Part shown: piece after piece, positions 10,701 through 19,024 of the stretch | How positions within the stretch are numbered: the first letter of the stretch is position 1 | Layout: each line of letters opens with the position of its first letter | DNA from: Mesostigma viride | Lineage: Eukaryota; Streptophyta; Mesostigmatophyceae; Mesostigmatales; Mesostigmataceae | Assembly (NCBI GenBank): GCA_009746045.1 | Contig: RPFO01000027.1 | Span: 22,501 to 65,000, forward strand | Length of the DNA stretch: 42,500 bases | Direction: 5' to 3' | Made by a program: the position numbers and the translations under genes | The notes under the pieces: model-generated | The model's input: only the letters and a program-made list of their open reading frames with translations | Told to the model about the DNA's origin: nothing | Database searches by the model: none

Positions 10701-13700
10701 TCTCTCCTTCCCTCTGTTCTCTGTCCCTCTATTTCTCTCCTTCAATAAGCCGCTGCACAGATCCGTGTCTGCATGGCTGCATGCATTGCATGCCTGCATG
10801 CCTGATTCCACCCGGCTTGTGCTGCTTGGTCGTGGGGTCGTACCTAATGCTGTCGTTTGCATCATGACGTGTGCGCAACACTGCCTTTGCGCCCCCCCTT
10901 GGACGTGCATGCACATAACCCTGCGCCACTGTCCATTGGACACCGGGTGGTGCTCCTGCCCTCGCCTTGCCTGGCCTCGTTCCCCATCGCCTCACCTCGC
11001 CTTCTTCGCCTCACCTCGCCTTGCCTCCTCCACGTCGCCCCGCCTCGATTTGCGTCGTGGCACCCTCGTGTCGGGTGCCAGTTGCGGAGGACAATCTGAT
11101 GCTGCCCGAGAAACCCGACATGGTACGTGCTATAGTGACCTTGAAGGCCGGCTCTATGGTGACTATGCAGGCCCGACACGGGGCGCACAGTCTGGGTGGT
11201 CCTATAGTGACCTTGCAGGCCCGACACGAGGCACACAGTCTGGGTGGTCCTATAGTGACCTTTCAGGCCCGACACGAGGCACACAGTCTGGGTGGTCCTA
11301 TAGTGACCTTTCAGGCCCGGCATGGTTGTCTCCTGCACATTTACGGAGGGGAATACGGGGAGCACGCAGGCTGTAGGGATCCAAATGCTGGCATCCGTCT
11401 CTCCCACCCACAGAGAGACCGTGGGTCGGTCCGTCTCTCCCGTTGTTGCGTGAGTCGTCTGTGGGGTCACTAACAGCGCCTGTGGTCCTAGTACGCGATC
11501 CACATCACGCGTGCCCTTCACCCATGTTCCTGTTGTCAGCGAGGGTTTCGTGCTCGCATGTACCCACGGTTCGCTGTCCACTGTTCGGGTTTATGGGCGA
11601 GGGTTTCGTGGTTTGCCAGCTCGCCGTGATGGGACGTGATGTTTGCCTGCATATTTGCTGTAGGTTCTCGGAGTACCACGTGCAGAGCACGCATGTGTGT
11701 CTAGAAACGGTTGGCCCGTTAGGTTGCATGTGTCGGTTGCTTGCAAAGCCTGGCTCCCGGATGCCGACATTGACGCCATCGGAAGCAGATGGGCAACGAC
11801 CGACCGGTCATGTCTTGGCCATAACGACTAAAGTCGGCCATGAGGAGTGCGGTCGGGCAGAAGGGCTTTGCCCAGTTGTGGTACCATGTATTCACATGCC
11901 GCGTGCCGCGTGCCGTTTGTGTGTGTTCCCTGTTCATCACTGGTCGCTGGTCGCTGGTCGCTGGTCGCTGGTCGCTGGTCGCTGGTCGCTGGTCGCTGGT
12001 CGCTGGTCGCTGGTCGCTGGTCGCTGGTCGCTGGTCGCTGGTCGCTGGTCGCTGGTCGCTGGTCGCTGGTCGCTGGTCGCTGGTCGCTGGTCGCTGGTCG
12101 CTGGTCGCTGGTCGCTGGTCGCTGGTCGCTGGTCGCTGGTCGCTGGTCGCTGGTCACTGCATGGTCGCTGGTCGCTGGTCGCTGGTCGCTTGGTCGCTGG
12201 TCGCTGGTCGCTGGTCGCTGGTCGCTGGTCGCTGGTCGCTGGTCGCTGGTCGCTGGTCGCTGGTCGCTGGTCGCTGGTCGCTGGTCACTGCATGGTCGCT
12301 GGTCGCTGGTCGCTGGTCACTGCATGGTCGCTGGTCGCTGGTCACTGCATGGTCGCTGGTCGCTGGTCGCTGGTCGCTGGTCGCTGGTCGCTGGTCGCTG
12401 GTCGCTGGTCGCTGGTCGCTGGTCGCTGGTCGCTGGTCGCTGGTCGCTGGTCGCTGGTCGCTGGTCGCTGGTCGCTGGTCGCTGGTCGCTGGTCGCTGGT
12501 CGCTGGTCGCTGGTCGCTGGTCGCTGGTCGCTGGTCGCTGGTCGCTGGTCGCTGGTCGCTGGTCACTGCATGGTCGCTGGTCGCTGGTCGCTGGTCGCTG
12601 GTCACTGCATGGTCGCTGGTCGCTGGTCACTGCATGGTCGCTGGTCGCTGGTCGCTGGTCGCTGGTCGCTGGTCGCTGGTCGCTGGTCGCTGGTCGCTGG
12701 TCACTGGTCGCTGGTCGCTGGTCGCTGGTCGCTGGTCGCTGGTCGCTGGTCGCTGGTCGCTGGTCGCTGGTCGCTGGTCGCTGGTCGCTGGTCGCTGGTC
12801 GCTGGTCGCTGGTCGCTGGTCGCTGGTCGCTGGTCGCTGGTCGCTGGTCGCTGGTCGCTGGTCGCTGGTCGCTGGTCGCTGGTCGCTGGTCACTGCATGG
12901 TCGCTGGTCGCTGGTCGCTGGTCACTGCATGGTCGCTGGTCGCTGGTCACTGCATGGTCGCTGGTCGCTGGTCGCTGGTCGCTGGTCGCTGGTCGCTGGT
13001 CGCTGGTCGCTGGTCGCTGGTCGCTGGTCGCTGGTCGCTGGTCGCTGGTCGCTGGTCGCTGGTCGCTGGTCGCTGGTCGCTGGTCGCTGGTCGCTGCTGT
13101 CCCCTGTCCCCTGCCCCCTGTCCCCTGTCCCCTGTCCCCTGTCCCCTGTCCCCTGTCCCCTGTCCCCTGTCCCCTGTCCCCTGTCCCCTGTCCCCTGTCC
13201 CCTGTCCCCTGTCCCCTGTCCCCTGTCCCCTGTCCCCTGTCCCCTGTCCCCTGTCCCCTGTCCCCTCTCCCCTGTCCCCTGTCCCCTGTCCCCTGTCCCC
13301 TGTCCCCTGTCCCCTGTCCCCTGTCCCCTGTCCCCTGTCCCCTGTCCCCTGCCCCCTGTCCCCTGTCCCCTGTCCCCTGTCCCCTGTCCCCTGTCCCCTG
13401 TCCCCTGTTCACTGTACACTGTACATATTTTGGGTTTAAGATTTGTGATTTTGGGTTCAGGGTTTAGCGTCTCGTATGCCACCGCTTCTGCCCAGCCGTT
13501 TGGCATTCCAGCACATGCCACGTGCATGATCGTGGCCATAGGCATGGTGTTGCATGTGTGCCGTGTTGTATCTGTCACTTCCCTGTGGTAGTTCCCTACC
13601 CTGTTAGGCCTCTTTGAGTGGCCCTCGTTCCGCTCGTTGTCACTCTCCTTCTTTTCACCCCTTTTCTGTCCGACATCTTGTTTCTGTTTTTGCTGACCTT

Positions 13701-16038
13701 TTCTCGGCTTCCTGCGTCCTTTCGTTTCGTTTCCTCCTTTTGGCCTTGCCATGTCTCTCGCCGTCGCGCTCTCTGACTGACTCAGTTTTCTCTCACTGCC
13801 CCGTGCCCACGCAATACCCTTTTCTCGTCTTTTCTCTCACTGTCCCGTGCCCACGCAATACCCTTTGGACTCGTCTTTTCTCTCACTGCCCCGTGCCCAC
13901 ACAATGCCCTTTGGACTCGTCTTTTCTCTCACTGCCCCGTGCCCACGCAATGCCCTTTGGACTCGTCTTTTCTCGCACTGCCCCGTGCCCACGCAATGCC
14001 CTTTGGACTCGTCTTTTCTCGCACTGCCCCGTGCCCACGCAATGCCCTTTTCTCGTCTTTTCTCTCACTGTCCCGTGCCCACGCAATACCCTTTGGGCTC
14101 GTCTTTTCTCTCACTGCCCCGTGCCCACACAATGCCCTTTGGACTCGTCTTTTCTCTCACTGCCCCGTGCCCACACAATGCCCTTTGGACTCGTCTTTTC
14201 TCTCACTGCCCCGTGCCCACGCAATGCCCTTTGGACTCGTCTTTTCTCTCACTGCCCCGTGCCCACACTATGCCCTTTGGACTCGTCTTTTCTCGCACTG
14301 CCCCGTGCCCACGCAATGCCCTTTTCTCGTCTTTTCTCTCACTGTCCCGTGCCCACGCAATACCCTTTGGACTCGTCTTTTCTCTCACTGCCCCGTGCCC
14401 ACACAATGCCCTTTGGACTCGTCTTTTCTCTCACTGCCCCGTGCCCACGCAATGCCCTTTGGACTCGTCTTTTCTCTCACTGCCCCGTGCCCACGCAATG
14501 CCCTTTGGACTCGTCTTTTCTCTCACTGCCCCGTGCCCACGCAATGCCCTTTGGACTCGTCTTTTCTCTCACTGCCCCGTGCCCACGCAATGCCCTTTGG
14601 ACTCGTCTTTTCTCTCACTGCGCACACTCTGCCTCACAGGAGGCGATGGCGCACCCGTACGCGTACCGGCTGTTCCTGGGGATGGACGCGGAGGGCAACT
14701 ACCTGCCCTGCTCGCAGGTAGGGACAACCAGGCACTATAAATAGATAGATGCGTACGACTGGTAGTGCTACAGTATTCTTCCTAGTGTTGTTGCATCCAG
14801 CCGTACGCATACCGGCTATTCCTGGGAATGAACCTGGAGGGAAACCCTGCTGGCAGGTGTGTTGCCCGTATTATACTGACTTGTGCGTAATTTTTGTACT
14901 ACTTTTTTCATGCTTTAGGTATGGGTACTCTAATGACTTGTCTGTACTTTGGTACTGCCTGCCTGAGGCTTTCATGAGTTGTAACACGACTGGCACAGAG
15001 CCAGGCTTGACAGGACACGAATAGCACAGAGCCAGGCTTCAATGAGTGGTGACACGACGAGCATCAGCACGGAGCCAGGCTCGGCAAGACGCTTCTGTCG
15101 TTGTCACTATACCATAGTAATGTGTTGTGGCATGGATGCTCGTGATGTCCAGCCTGTGCTGGTTGTCGGGTTGATGTCACGGTCACTGTACTGTAGTATT
15201 GTGTTGTGGTGCGGATGCTAGCGATATGTCCAGCCTGTGCTGGTCATCGCGCTGATAGCAGGTCTGGGTTGTTGCCTCGCTTGCAGCCTGCGTTTGCTTG
15301 TGTTCTTGCCTTGCTTGCATGTGCTTGTGTGTGGTGAGGGCCGCCGCCTGCCATGCTCGCACATGACTGGCTCAATCTGGTACTATCACTTGCCCTGCTT
15401 GCGGGTGTGTGCGCCCTCGTAATGAAGAAAATTTTGATGGGCCACCAACCCCTTGCCAAGTGTTTGCTATAGTATCATTTGCGCGGCTCACTTGGTGTCG
15501 TTGCGGCGCCCAGCTGCCAGCTCATCGGTGTTTGCCCTCGCAACACAGCGGTGCTCGTGACGTATTTGCCCTTGCCCTTGTGTTTGCTCACAAAGTGTTC
15601 ACAATATAGTTGATATTTGCGGTTGTGGGTGCTTACTCGTAAAGTATTTGCAACTGCGAGTGCTTGCTTGCATAGTGTTTGCACTCACCTGTCTCCCTGT
15701 TGCCCTGCCTTTCCGCGTGCCTGCGTGGTCGACTGCGGGTGCATGACCTGTGACACCCGCTGGGGCATGTCCTCTGGTGGCGGCATCTTTCTGGGGCATG
15801 ACCTGTGGGCCCATGGCCCGTGGCGTGGCGCCTTGAACATGTGGAATGTGGCATGTGGTGGCCCGTTGTGTGCTTTTGTGTGGTGTGTGGCGCGTTGCGG
15901 GCTGTTGTGTGGCGTGTGGCGCGTTGCGTGCTGTTGTGTGGGGTGTGGCAGCTGCGGGACAAGTACCGAGTGGAGCGGCGCATCTCCGGCAGCATGCCCC
16001 CTCCCAGCGACGCCGGCAACAAGCCAACCAGCCAATGA
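3492..16038 (+). CDS. CLPF: ClpF-like chloroplast Clp protease adaptor (UVR + YccV domains), 10 exons
   Basis: In land plants ClpF is a stromal adaptor that works with ClpS1 to deliver substrates such as glutamyl-tRNA reductase to the ClpC-ClpPR protease. Exons: 3492-3827, 5047-5106, 5521-5624, 6304-6382, 6868-6961, 8599-8711, 9717-9777, 11082-11122, 14640-14717 and 15952-16038. All introns are GT-AG and all phases match, giving 1053 nt and 350 aa (Arabidopsis ClpF is of similar length). Residues 1 to about 85 are rich in Arg/Ser/Ala and look like a transit peptide. NQELLIFFVRLDLASRLQ (ending at 112) joins RTINNGDTVMEKHV without a gap, as in the plant ClpF N-terminal domain. The UVR motif is at 168-193 (ALQKAIDEEDYAAASRLRDE). 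The YccV-like domain spans about 211-325 (FRLGQKVIHKKY, YRGVVCGF, LPRGTAQPFYQV, VAYVAEDNL, HPYAYRLFLGMD). Introns are swollen by satellites and partial copies of exon edges. The start Met is the first in a frame with no obvious upstream extension; an additional 5' non-coding exon cannot be excluded. Confidence 0.9.
4252..4357 (+). repeat. Two-copy direct repeat in ClpF intron 1
   Basis: Two adjacent copies of a ~48-bp unit starting GATTGGAAGCCAGCCCC and ending GCCTTGCCAAGCACT (4252-4301 and 4310-4357), about 90% identical. Confidence 0.8.
4440..4650. repeat. AT-rich low-complexity stretch in ClpF intron 1
   Basis: TATA/TATCAC-rich sequence inside a GC-rich intron. Open frames across it are hydrophobic by composition only. 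There is no sign of an exon. Confidence 0.6.
4855..4880 (+). repeat. Weak echo of ClpF exon 2 acceptor
   Basis: CCCCGCAGCGGACCAT here resembles the real acceptor GTGCGCAG|CGGACGAT at 5039-5054. The match is short (about 12 bases), so alone it would not be convincing. Confidence 0.35.
5150..5204 (+). repeat. Echo of ClpF exon 2 3' end plus donor site
   Basis: This segment repeats the end of exon 2 and its donor (5063-5114) about 86 bp downstream at roughly 88% identity over 51 bp. It keeps GGAGAAGCACG, AAGATGGC and the GAG|GTGGGTGGC donor. The copy has lost the reading frame (one base missing near its start). Confidence 0.85.
5396..5440 (+). repeat. Echo of ClpF exon 3 acceptor and exon start
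   Basis: TGCCTGCAG followed by GTGGACCAGCACGTGCAG... repeats the real acceptor and first ~29 bases of exon 3 (5511-5549), with about one mismatch in the exon part. Using this acceptor instead would read into in-frame intron sequence, so it is a credible alternative or decoy site. Confidence 0.9.
5645..5740 (+). repeat. Two echoes of ClpF exon 3 donor
   Basis: The true exon end GGGCTGTTGGTGCG|GTGAGCG (5611-5630) is followed by GGGCTGTTGGCGCG|GTGAGCG (5646-5667) and a weaker CCGGTGTTGCG|GTGAGCG (5716-5734). Both keep a good GTGAGC donor. Confidence 0.8.
5947..6235 (+). repeat. 31-bp minisatellite, 9 copies (ClpF intron 3)
   Basis: Nine tandem copies of a 31-bp unit containing TCTCACTGCATACCTTAAGG and CCGTATATTG, nearly identical. 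The array ends about 70 bp before the exon 4 acceptor. Confidence 0.95.
6476..6512 (+). repeat. Echo of ClpF exon 4 3' end plus donor
   Basis: CCCGATGAGCCACGTCAG followed by TTGCAG|GTGGGG parallels the end of the UVR exon (6359-6392: CGCGATGAGCTGCGCCGG, CTGGAG|GTGGGG). About 27 of 34 positions match. Confidence 0.65.
6651..6815 (+). repeat. Two echoes of ClpF exon 5 acceptor and start
   Basis: 6651-6725 repeats the intron end and the exon 5 start (CAAACCCTTCCGCTTGTC, TTTGCAG|AGCAAGGACCTGGTG, GCGCGCATG), then enters a GTGCAC donor-like site, so it forms a 24-nt mini-exon in phase 0 reading SKDLVARM. A third, poorer copy is at 6780-6812 (CCCGCAG|AGCAACAACCTGG). The functional exon at 6868 is the only copy continuing into the YccV domain. 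Confidence 0.85.
6961..7019 (+). repeat. Tandem duplication of exon 5 donor region
   Basis: The donor segment GGTGCGTGGGGTGTAGG...CATGTTC (from 6961) is immediately repeated as GGTGCGTGGTTTGTAGG...CATGTTC (from 6990), a 29-bp unit. Confidence 0.75.
7098..7262 (+). repeat. 19-bp minisatellite (ClpF intron 5)
   Basis: About nine tandem copies of a unit GTAGTACATATAATGTCAA with C/A variation at one position. Confidence 0.9.
7543..7802 (+). repeat. (GGCA/GGCG)n tetranucleotide array
   Basis: About 260 bp of alternating blocks of GGCA, GGCG and short CCGG units in ClpF intron 5. It is purine-skewed on the plus strand and open in several frames only because the repeat lacks stops. Confidence 0.95.
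8053..8420 (+). repeat. ~52-bp pyrimidine-rich minisatellite
   Basis: About six to seven copies of a unit containing CCTTTTCCTTCCCATTCC and CTATCTGCCTCCTTCC in ClpF intron 5. The plus strand is almost pure pyrimidine and could act as a long polypyrimidine tract before the exon 6 acceptor (8598). Confidence 0.9.
8778..8840 (+). repeat. Echoes of ClpF exon 6 3' end/donor
   Basis: ACCCATCTATCAAGTGAGGG and ACCCATCTACCAGGAGAGGG resemble the true junction CAGCCCTTCTACCAG|GTGAGGG (8697-8718). Neither copy keeps a perfect CAG|GTGAG. Confidence 0.55.
9092..9455 (+). repeat. 54-bp minisatellite (ClpF intron 6)
   Basis: Five to six tandem copies of a 54-bp unit containing GGTGCCCAGGGGTCACTGTA and CCTGCAATACCCCATGCC. 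Because 54 is a multiple of 3, long frames are open in both directions; I do not read them as protein. Confidence 0.9.
9165..9205 (+). repeat. Distal echo of ClpF exon 7 start
   Basis: CACGGTCATCGACGTCGG shares the GTCATCGAC core of exon 7 and also matches the closer echo at 9531-9569 beyond the exon part (GACGTTC, TTGTGC), so the two echoes are related to each other. Confidence 0.45.
9531..9569 (+). repeat. Echo of ClpF exon 7 start
   Basis: TCGTATTTGAGACGGTCGTC then AACGGC matches exon 7 (TCATCTTTGAGACAGTCATC, GACAGC) at about 20 of 26 positions. It lies 185 bp upstream of the real acceptor (9716) and lacks a convincing AG. Confidence 0.6.
10203..10400 (+). repeat. Dispersed direct repeats in ClpF intron 7
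   Basis: Two copies of a ~37-bp segment (GCTGTGTAGGGACTGGT..., GAGATGCCTSGCTGCGCGG) at 10269-10305 and 10350-10390, with a shorter related piece from about 10210. The rest of intron 7 (9778-11081) has no other gene signal. Confidence 0.7.
10574..10620 (+). repeat. C run and (CCCCA)n microsatellite
   Basis: A C12 run followed by about six CCCCA units and CCACCACCAC. The minus strand is a potential G-quadruplex former. Confidence 0.9.
11119..11325 (+). repeat. ~48-bp repeats beginning at the exon 8 donor
   Basis: Starting from the exon 8 end (CCCGACATG|GTACGTGC...CTATAGTGACC), about four copies of a ~48-bp unit follow (GTGACCTTGCAGGCCCGACA and CAGTCTGGGTGGTCCTATA). The CCCGACA of the exon end recurs in each copy, so the array may be an amplified exon-edge echo. 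Confidence 0.75.
11939..13093 (+). repeat. GGTCGCT heptamer satellite, ~1.15 kb
   Basis: About 160 copies of the 7-mer GGTCGCT in ClpF intron 8. Ten variant units GGTCACTGCAT interrupt it near 12152, 12283, 12315, 12340, 12561, 12600, 12625, 12887, 12920 and 12945; nine of these form three clusters of three with similar internal spacing (about 32-39 and 25 bp), a higher-order repeat of about 280-325 bp. All three plus frames are open because 21 bp encode a stop-free heptapeptide. Confidence 0.98.
13094..13407 (+). repeat. CCCCTGT heptamer satellite
   Basis: About 44 copies of CCCCTGT directly abut the GGTCGCT array. The unit length stays 7 bp across the junction while the sequence changes completely. 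Confidence 0.98.
13795..14622 (+). repeat. 46-bp minisatellite (ClpF intron 8)
   Basis: About 17-18 copies of a unit containing CGTCTTTTCTCTCACTGCCC, CGTGCCCAC and CAATGCCCTTTGGACT, with shorter variants lacking TTGGAC. The last copy runs into the exon 9 polypyrimidine tract and acceptor (14639). Confidence 0.95.
14798..14858 (+). repeat. Nearly complete echo of ClpF exon 9
   Basis: ATCCAG|CCGTACGCATACCGG, CTATTCCTGGGAATGAACC and TGGAGGG ... CTGGCAG|GTG copies most of exon 9 (14652-14719: CCGTACGCGTACCGG, CTGTTCCTGGGGATGGACG), including an acceptor-like AG before it and a CAG|GT donor after it. A ~10-bp deletion near the 3' end breaks equivalence. It could act as an alternative exon. Confidence 0.9.
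14985..15255 (+). repeat. Short direct repeats in ClpF intron 9
   Basis: Three CACRGAGCCAGGCT segments (14994-15080) and two ~75-bp copies (15103-15176 and 15181-15255) sharing GTGTTGTGGYRYGGATGCT and GTCCAGCCTGTGCTGG. The rest of intron 9 up to 15870 has no gene I can support. Confidence 0.75.
15870..15950 (+). repeat. Repeats leading into ClpF exon 10 acceptor
   Basis: Two copies of GTGTGGCGCGTTGCGKGCTG, then TTGTGTGGGGTGTGGCAG|CTGCGGGAC, the true acceptor. The GTGTGGC...TGCGGG similarity suggests the acceptor region itself was duplicated. Confidence 0.65.
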
Positions 16039-16889
16039 GGCAGCATCGGTGCCTTACGGGTGCTCTTTGCCCCCAGCATTTGGACCCAAAACGGGTGTTC
16101 CTTTCCCCTCTGTGAGCCCAACCTGGTATTTTTGCCCCCTTCCAAGCGAGCATCGGTGTGCTTTTCCTCTTTATGACTCAACATGAACATCTTTCTCCTT
16201 ATGAGCTATGACTAATGTTCATTTTCTCCTCCCGCGGGTACACAAAACCAACAAAGCTTGCAGATACACAAAACTGTGGCGAAAAACGGGGGATGGCCTG
16301 TGATGGCATTCGTTTGTCAGCCCATCCCATACCTTCCTTTTAAAGCCGTGCTTTTCTTCCAAATTTCCCATCAACGGATGCGGCATTTCTTTTAACCTAT
16401 GGGACTACATGCATGTTACAGTGATACATTAAGTGAGACAACTATAGTGATTCATGCGCTCTATGCCTGGCATTTGAGGTGAATGGTTCTAGAAAACTAG
16501 GTCAGGGACCGTCCACATCAGTACTGCAGCTTGCTGAGAGCAGGCGTCCAAGTTCACCTCAGAAGCAGCGAGCCTTGTGGCAGTTCATAAGTGTATTGAC
16601 AAATGGTTGCGCACTTGATATTTCATGCACACTATGGCCAGGCAGTGACAACCCAAAGTCTGGTGGTTATCTCGTCCATTTTCTTGTGTTGTTCCCACTC
16701 TCGAAAAACTGTACTGAGGACTTATGCTCACGTAACTCTGTTACGTGTTAATTAATTAATTAATTCTTGTGTTGCTCCATGGAGGATTTATCATGGAGGA
16801 TTTATGCTCATTCTGTCGCGTGTGATTCTTTCAAATGCTCATTTCTCCCATCTCGTCACGGGACAACAGTTCCTCAGCGTCTGTTATTA
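16039..16889. other. Non-coding region downstream of ClpF
   Basis: No gene seen. A degraded retroelement 3' end lies at 16712-16762 (ACTGAGGACTTATGCTCACG, hairpin remnant, then TTAATTAATTAATTAATT) in plus orientation. A second TTAA tract is at 16884-16902. Confidence 0.6.
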
Positions 16890-18090
16890 ACTTAATTAAT
16901 TCGTGCTCCCGCTGGGGAGTCACGGAGCATTAACCCCGATGGAGGGAGGGAGGGAGGGAGGGAGGGAGGGAGGGAGGGAGGGACGGAGGGACGGAGGGAC
17001 GGAGGGACGGAGGGACGGAGGGACGGAGGGAGGGAGGGACGGAGGGAGGGAGGGGCGGGCGGGCGGGCGGGCGGGCAGGCGGGCGGGCGGGCGGGCGGGC
17101 GGGCGGGCGGCGCGGCGGGCGGGCGGGCGGGCGGCGGGCGGCGGGCGGCGGGCGGACGGACGGACGGACGGACGGACGGACGGACGGACGGACGGACGGA
17201 CGGACGGACGGACGGACGGACGGACGGACGGACGGACGGACGGACGGACGGACGGACGGACGGACGGACGGACGGACGGAGGGACGGAGGGACGGAGGGA
17301 CGGAGGGACGGAGGGACGGAGGGACGGAGGGACGGAGGGACGGAGGGACGGAGGGACGGAGGGACGGAGGGACGGAGGACGGAGGGACGGAGGGACGGAG
17401 GGACGGAGGGACGGAGGGACGGAGGGACGGAGGGACGGAGGGACGGTTGGATGGGATGGGATGGGATGGGATGGGATGGGATGGGATGGGATGGGATGGG
17501 ATGGGATGGGATGGGATGGGATGGGATGGGATGGGATGGGATGGGATGGGATGGGATGGGATGGGATGGGATGGGATGGGATGGGATGGGATGGGATGGG
17601 ATGGGATGGGATGGGATGGGATGGGATGGGATGGGAGATGGGATGGGAGATGGGATGGGAGATGGGATGGGATGGGATGGGATGGGATGGGATGGGATGG
17701 GATGGGATGGGATGGGATGGGATGGGATGGGATGGGATGGGATGGGATGGGATGGGATGGGATGGGATGGGATGGGATGGGATGGGATGGGATGGGATGG
17801 GATGGGATGGGATGGGATGGGATGGGATGGGATGGGATGGGATGGGATGGGATGGGATGGGATGGGATGGGATGGGATGGGATGGGATGGGATGGGGTGG
17901 GTGGGTGGGTGGGTGGGTGGGTGGGTGGGTGGGTGGGTGGGTGGGTGGGTGGGTGGGTGGGTGGGTGGGTGGGTGGGTGGGTGGGTGGGTGGGTGGGTGG
18001 GTGGGTGGGTGGGTGGGTGGGTGGGTGGGTGGGTGGGTGGGTGGGTGGGTGGGTGGGAGGGTACACGCAATCCTACCGGTCTAACCCGTG
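16890..18090 (-). mobile_element. Retroelement 3' end whose internal microsatellite expanded to 1.1 kb
   Basis: The left side (TTAATTAATT tail, CGTGCTCCCGCTGGGGAGTC, ACGGAGCATTAACCCC, GATGG) and the right side (CAATCCTACCGGTCTAA) are the same two sequences that flank a short (GGAT)3-4 in the copies at 19032-19130 and 28510-28600. Here about 1.12 kb of G-rich array (16938-18060) sits between them: GGGA/GGAC units, (GGGC)n about 17055-17155, (GGAC)n about 17152-17280, (GGAGGGAC)n to 17445, (GGGAT)n 17448-17894, (GGGT)n 17895-18056. The element is a minus-strand 3' fragment. Confidence 0.85.
16938..18060 (+). repeat. Composite G-rich satellite
   Basis: Blocks of 4-, 8-, 4-, 8-, 5- and 4-bp units follow one another with sharp borders. 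All keep a GG or GGG run on the plus strand, so this is a long potential G-quadruplex track. Long frames across it are repeat artefacts. Confidence 0.97.
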
Positions 18091-18095
18091 TTTTT

Positions 18096-18150
18096 TTACA
18101 ACGCGATACATCGCGTTGTAGGGTTAGAACGCGATGTATCGCGTTGTAAT
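18096..18150. repeat. Pair of 22-24-bp near-perfect palindromes
   Basis: TACAACGCGAT-AC-ATCGCGTTGTA at 18097-18120, then after GGGTTAG a second copy AACGCGAT-GT-ATCGCGTT to 18149. A third copy is at 20130-20153. In two of the three places a CCCGTG plus T7 tract (or its complement) sits beside the palindrome, so it is part of a larger dispersed repeat. Confidence 0.75.
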
Positions 18151-18159
18151 CTGACACGT

Positions 18160-19024
18160 GGCAAACCTATTAAACATGCGATTTTTGGTCTGAAACTTTC
18201 AACATAGGTCAGAAACATCTCATAGAATTCAAGAAAAAATCCTGGTATTTTTGGAATTTTTTTTGTGACAGCTGCAAACAAATATGTACCACTGAAATCA
18301 GGCATTTTCGCGGGACGAAGGTGAAGACGACGGCGATGGCGGCAGGTAGATCTCGCCAGTTTTCGCGCGAATTTCAGTGGCTGTTGGGTGGCACGACCAT
18401 GATGATGCGTTCAAAGGTTGATAATTAGGTTTCTACGAGTCTGTTGAGGTACTGGGGCAAAGGAAACGTAGTTTTTTCCAGTTCAGTTCTCACCCAACTT
18501 TCATGCGGAAACCCTGGAAACCGGCATACATATTATCACGTCAAGACTCGGGTCTGCTGCGGCACCATGCTTGGTATTTCCATGGTGTTTCGACTTCTTA
18601 ACACATGTTAATTCATTCCGAACGCCCGGACTCTCGGCTAAACCGAGATTTGTGCAGACTTTTATTGGGTAGCTCCGGGCATGATGGTGCCTGCAAATAG
18701 CTAAGGCGTGACCGTGGCTATTGCTACGGTATGCTGTATTTTCCTGGAAATGGCCTCTGCCACCGGCTCAATAGTGCTTGCAGGCGTAAGTATATCGTGT
18801 TTCTACCTAGTTTCTGCCAGTTTTCCACTTATTTCTACCGACCTCTGCCCAGCCTCTCTAAGACCGCCATCCTACTCGACGTTGTTTGCATGTCAGCCAT
18901 AGCAGGTTGCAGTTGTGCAGTATTTAGGTGCTCTATATGTCGTCAAGCCAGTGCATATATCGTGAGGATTGGATGTTGATGGTTTATACTGCGTTGGTTG
19001 TGCAAGAAGATCAGCTAGGTGCAA
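18160..19024. other. Unassigned non-coding sequence
   Basis: Less GC-rich, with no tandem structure. Short open frames at 18708-18979 lack any family signature or splice context. I see nothing I can annotate. Confidence 0.5.

Noticed and set aside
11443-13591. Very long plus-strand open frames (over 500 codons) across the heptamer arrays
   Set aside because: A 7-bp unit without a stop is open in all frames; composition is a repeated heptapeptide and the region is an intron of ClpF.
16938-18060. Telomeric or interstitial telomere sequence
   Set aside because: Units are GGGAT, GGGT, GGAC and GGGC; none is a stable TTAGGG, TTTAGGG or TTTTAGGG array, and the flanks are retroelement.
16892-18157. 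Long open frames on both strands of the G-rich array (proline/serine or glycine-rich)
   Set aside because: They consist only of translated tetra- and pentanucleotide repeats and lie inside a retroelement 3' UTR.
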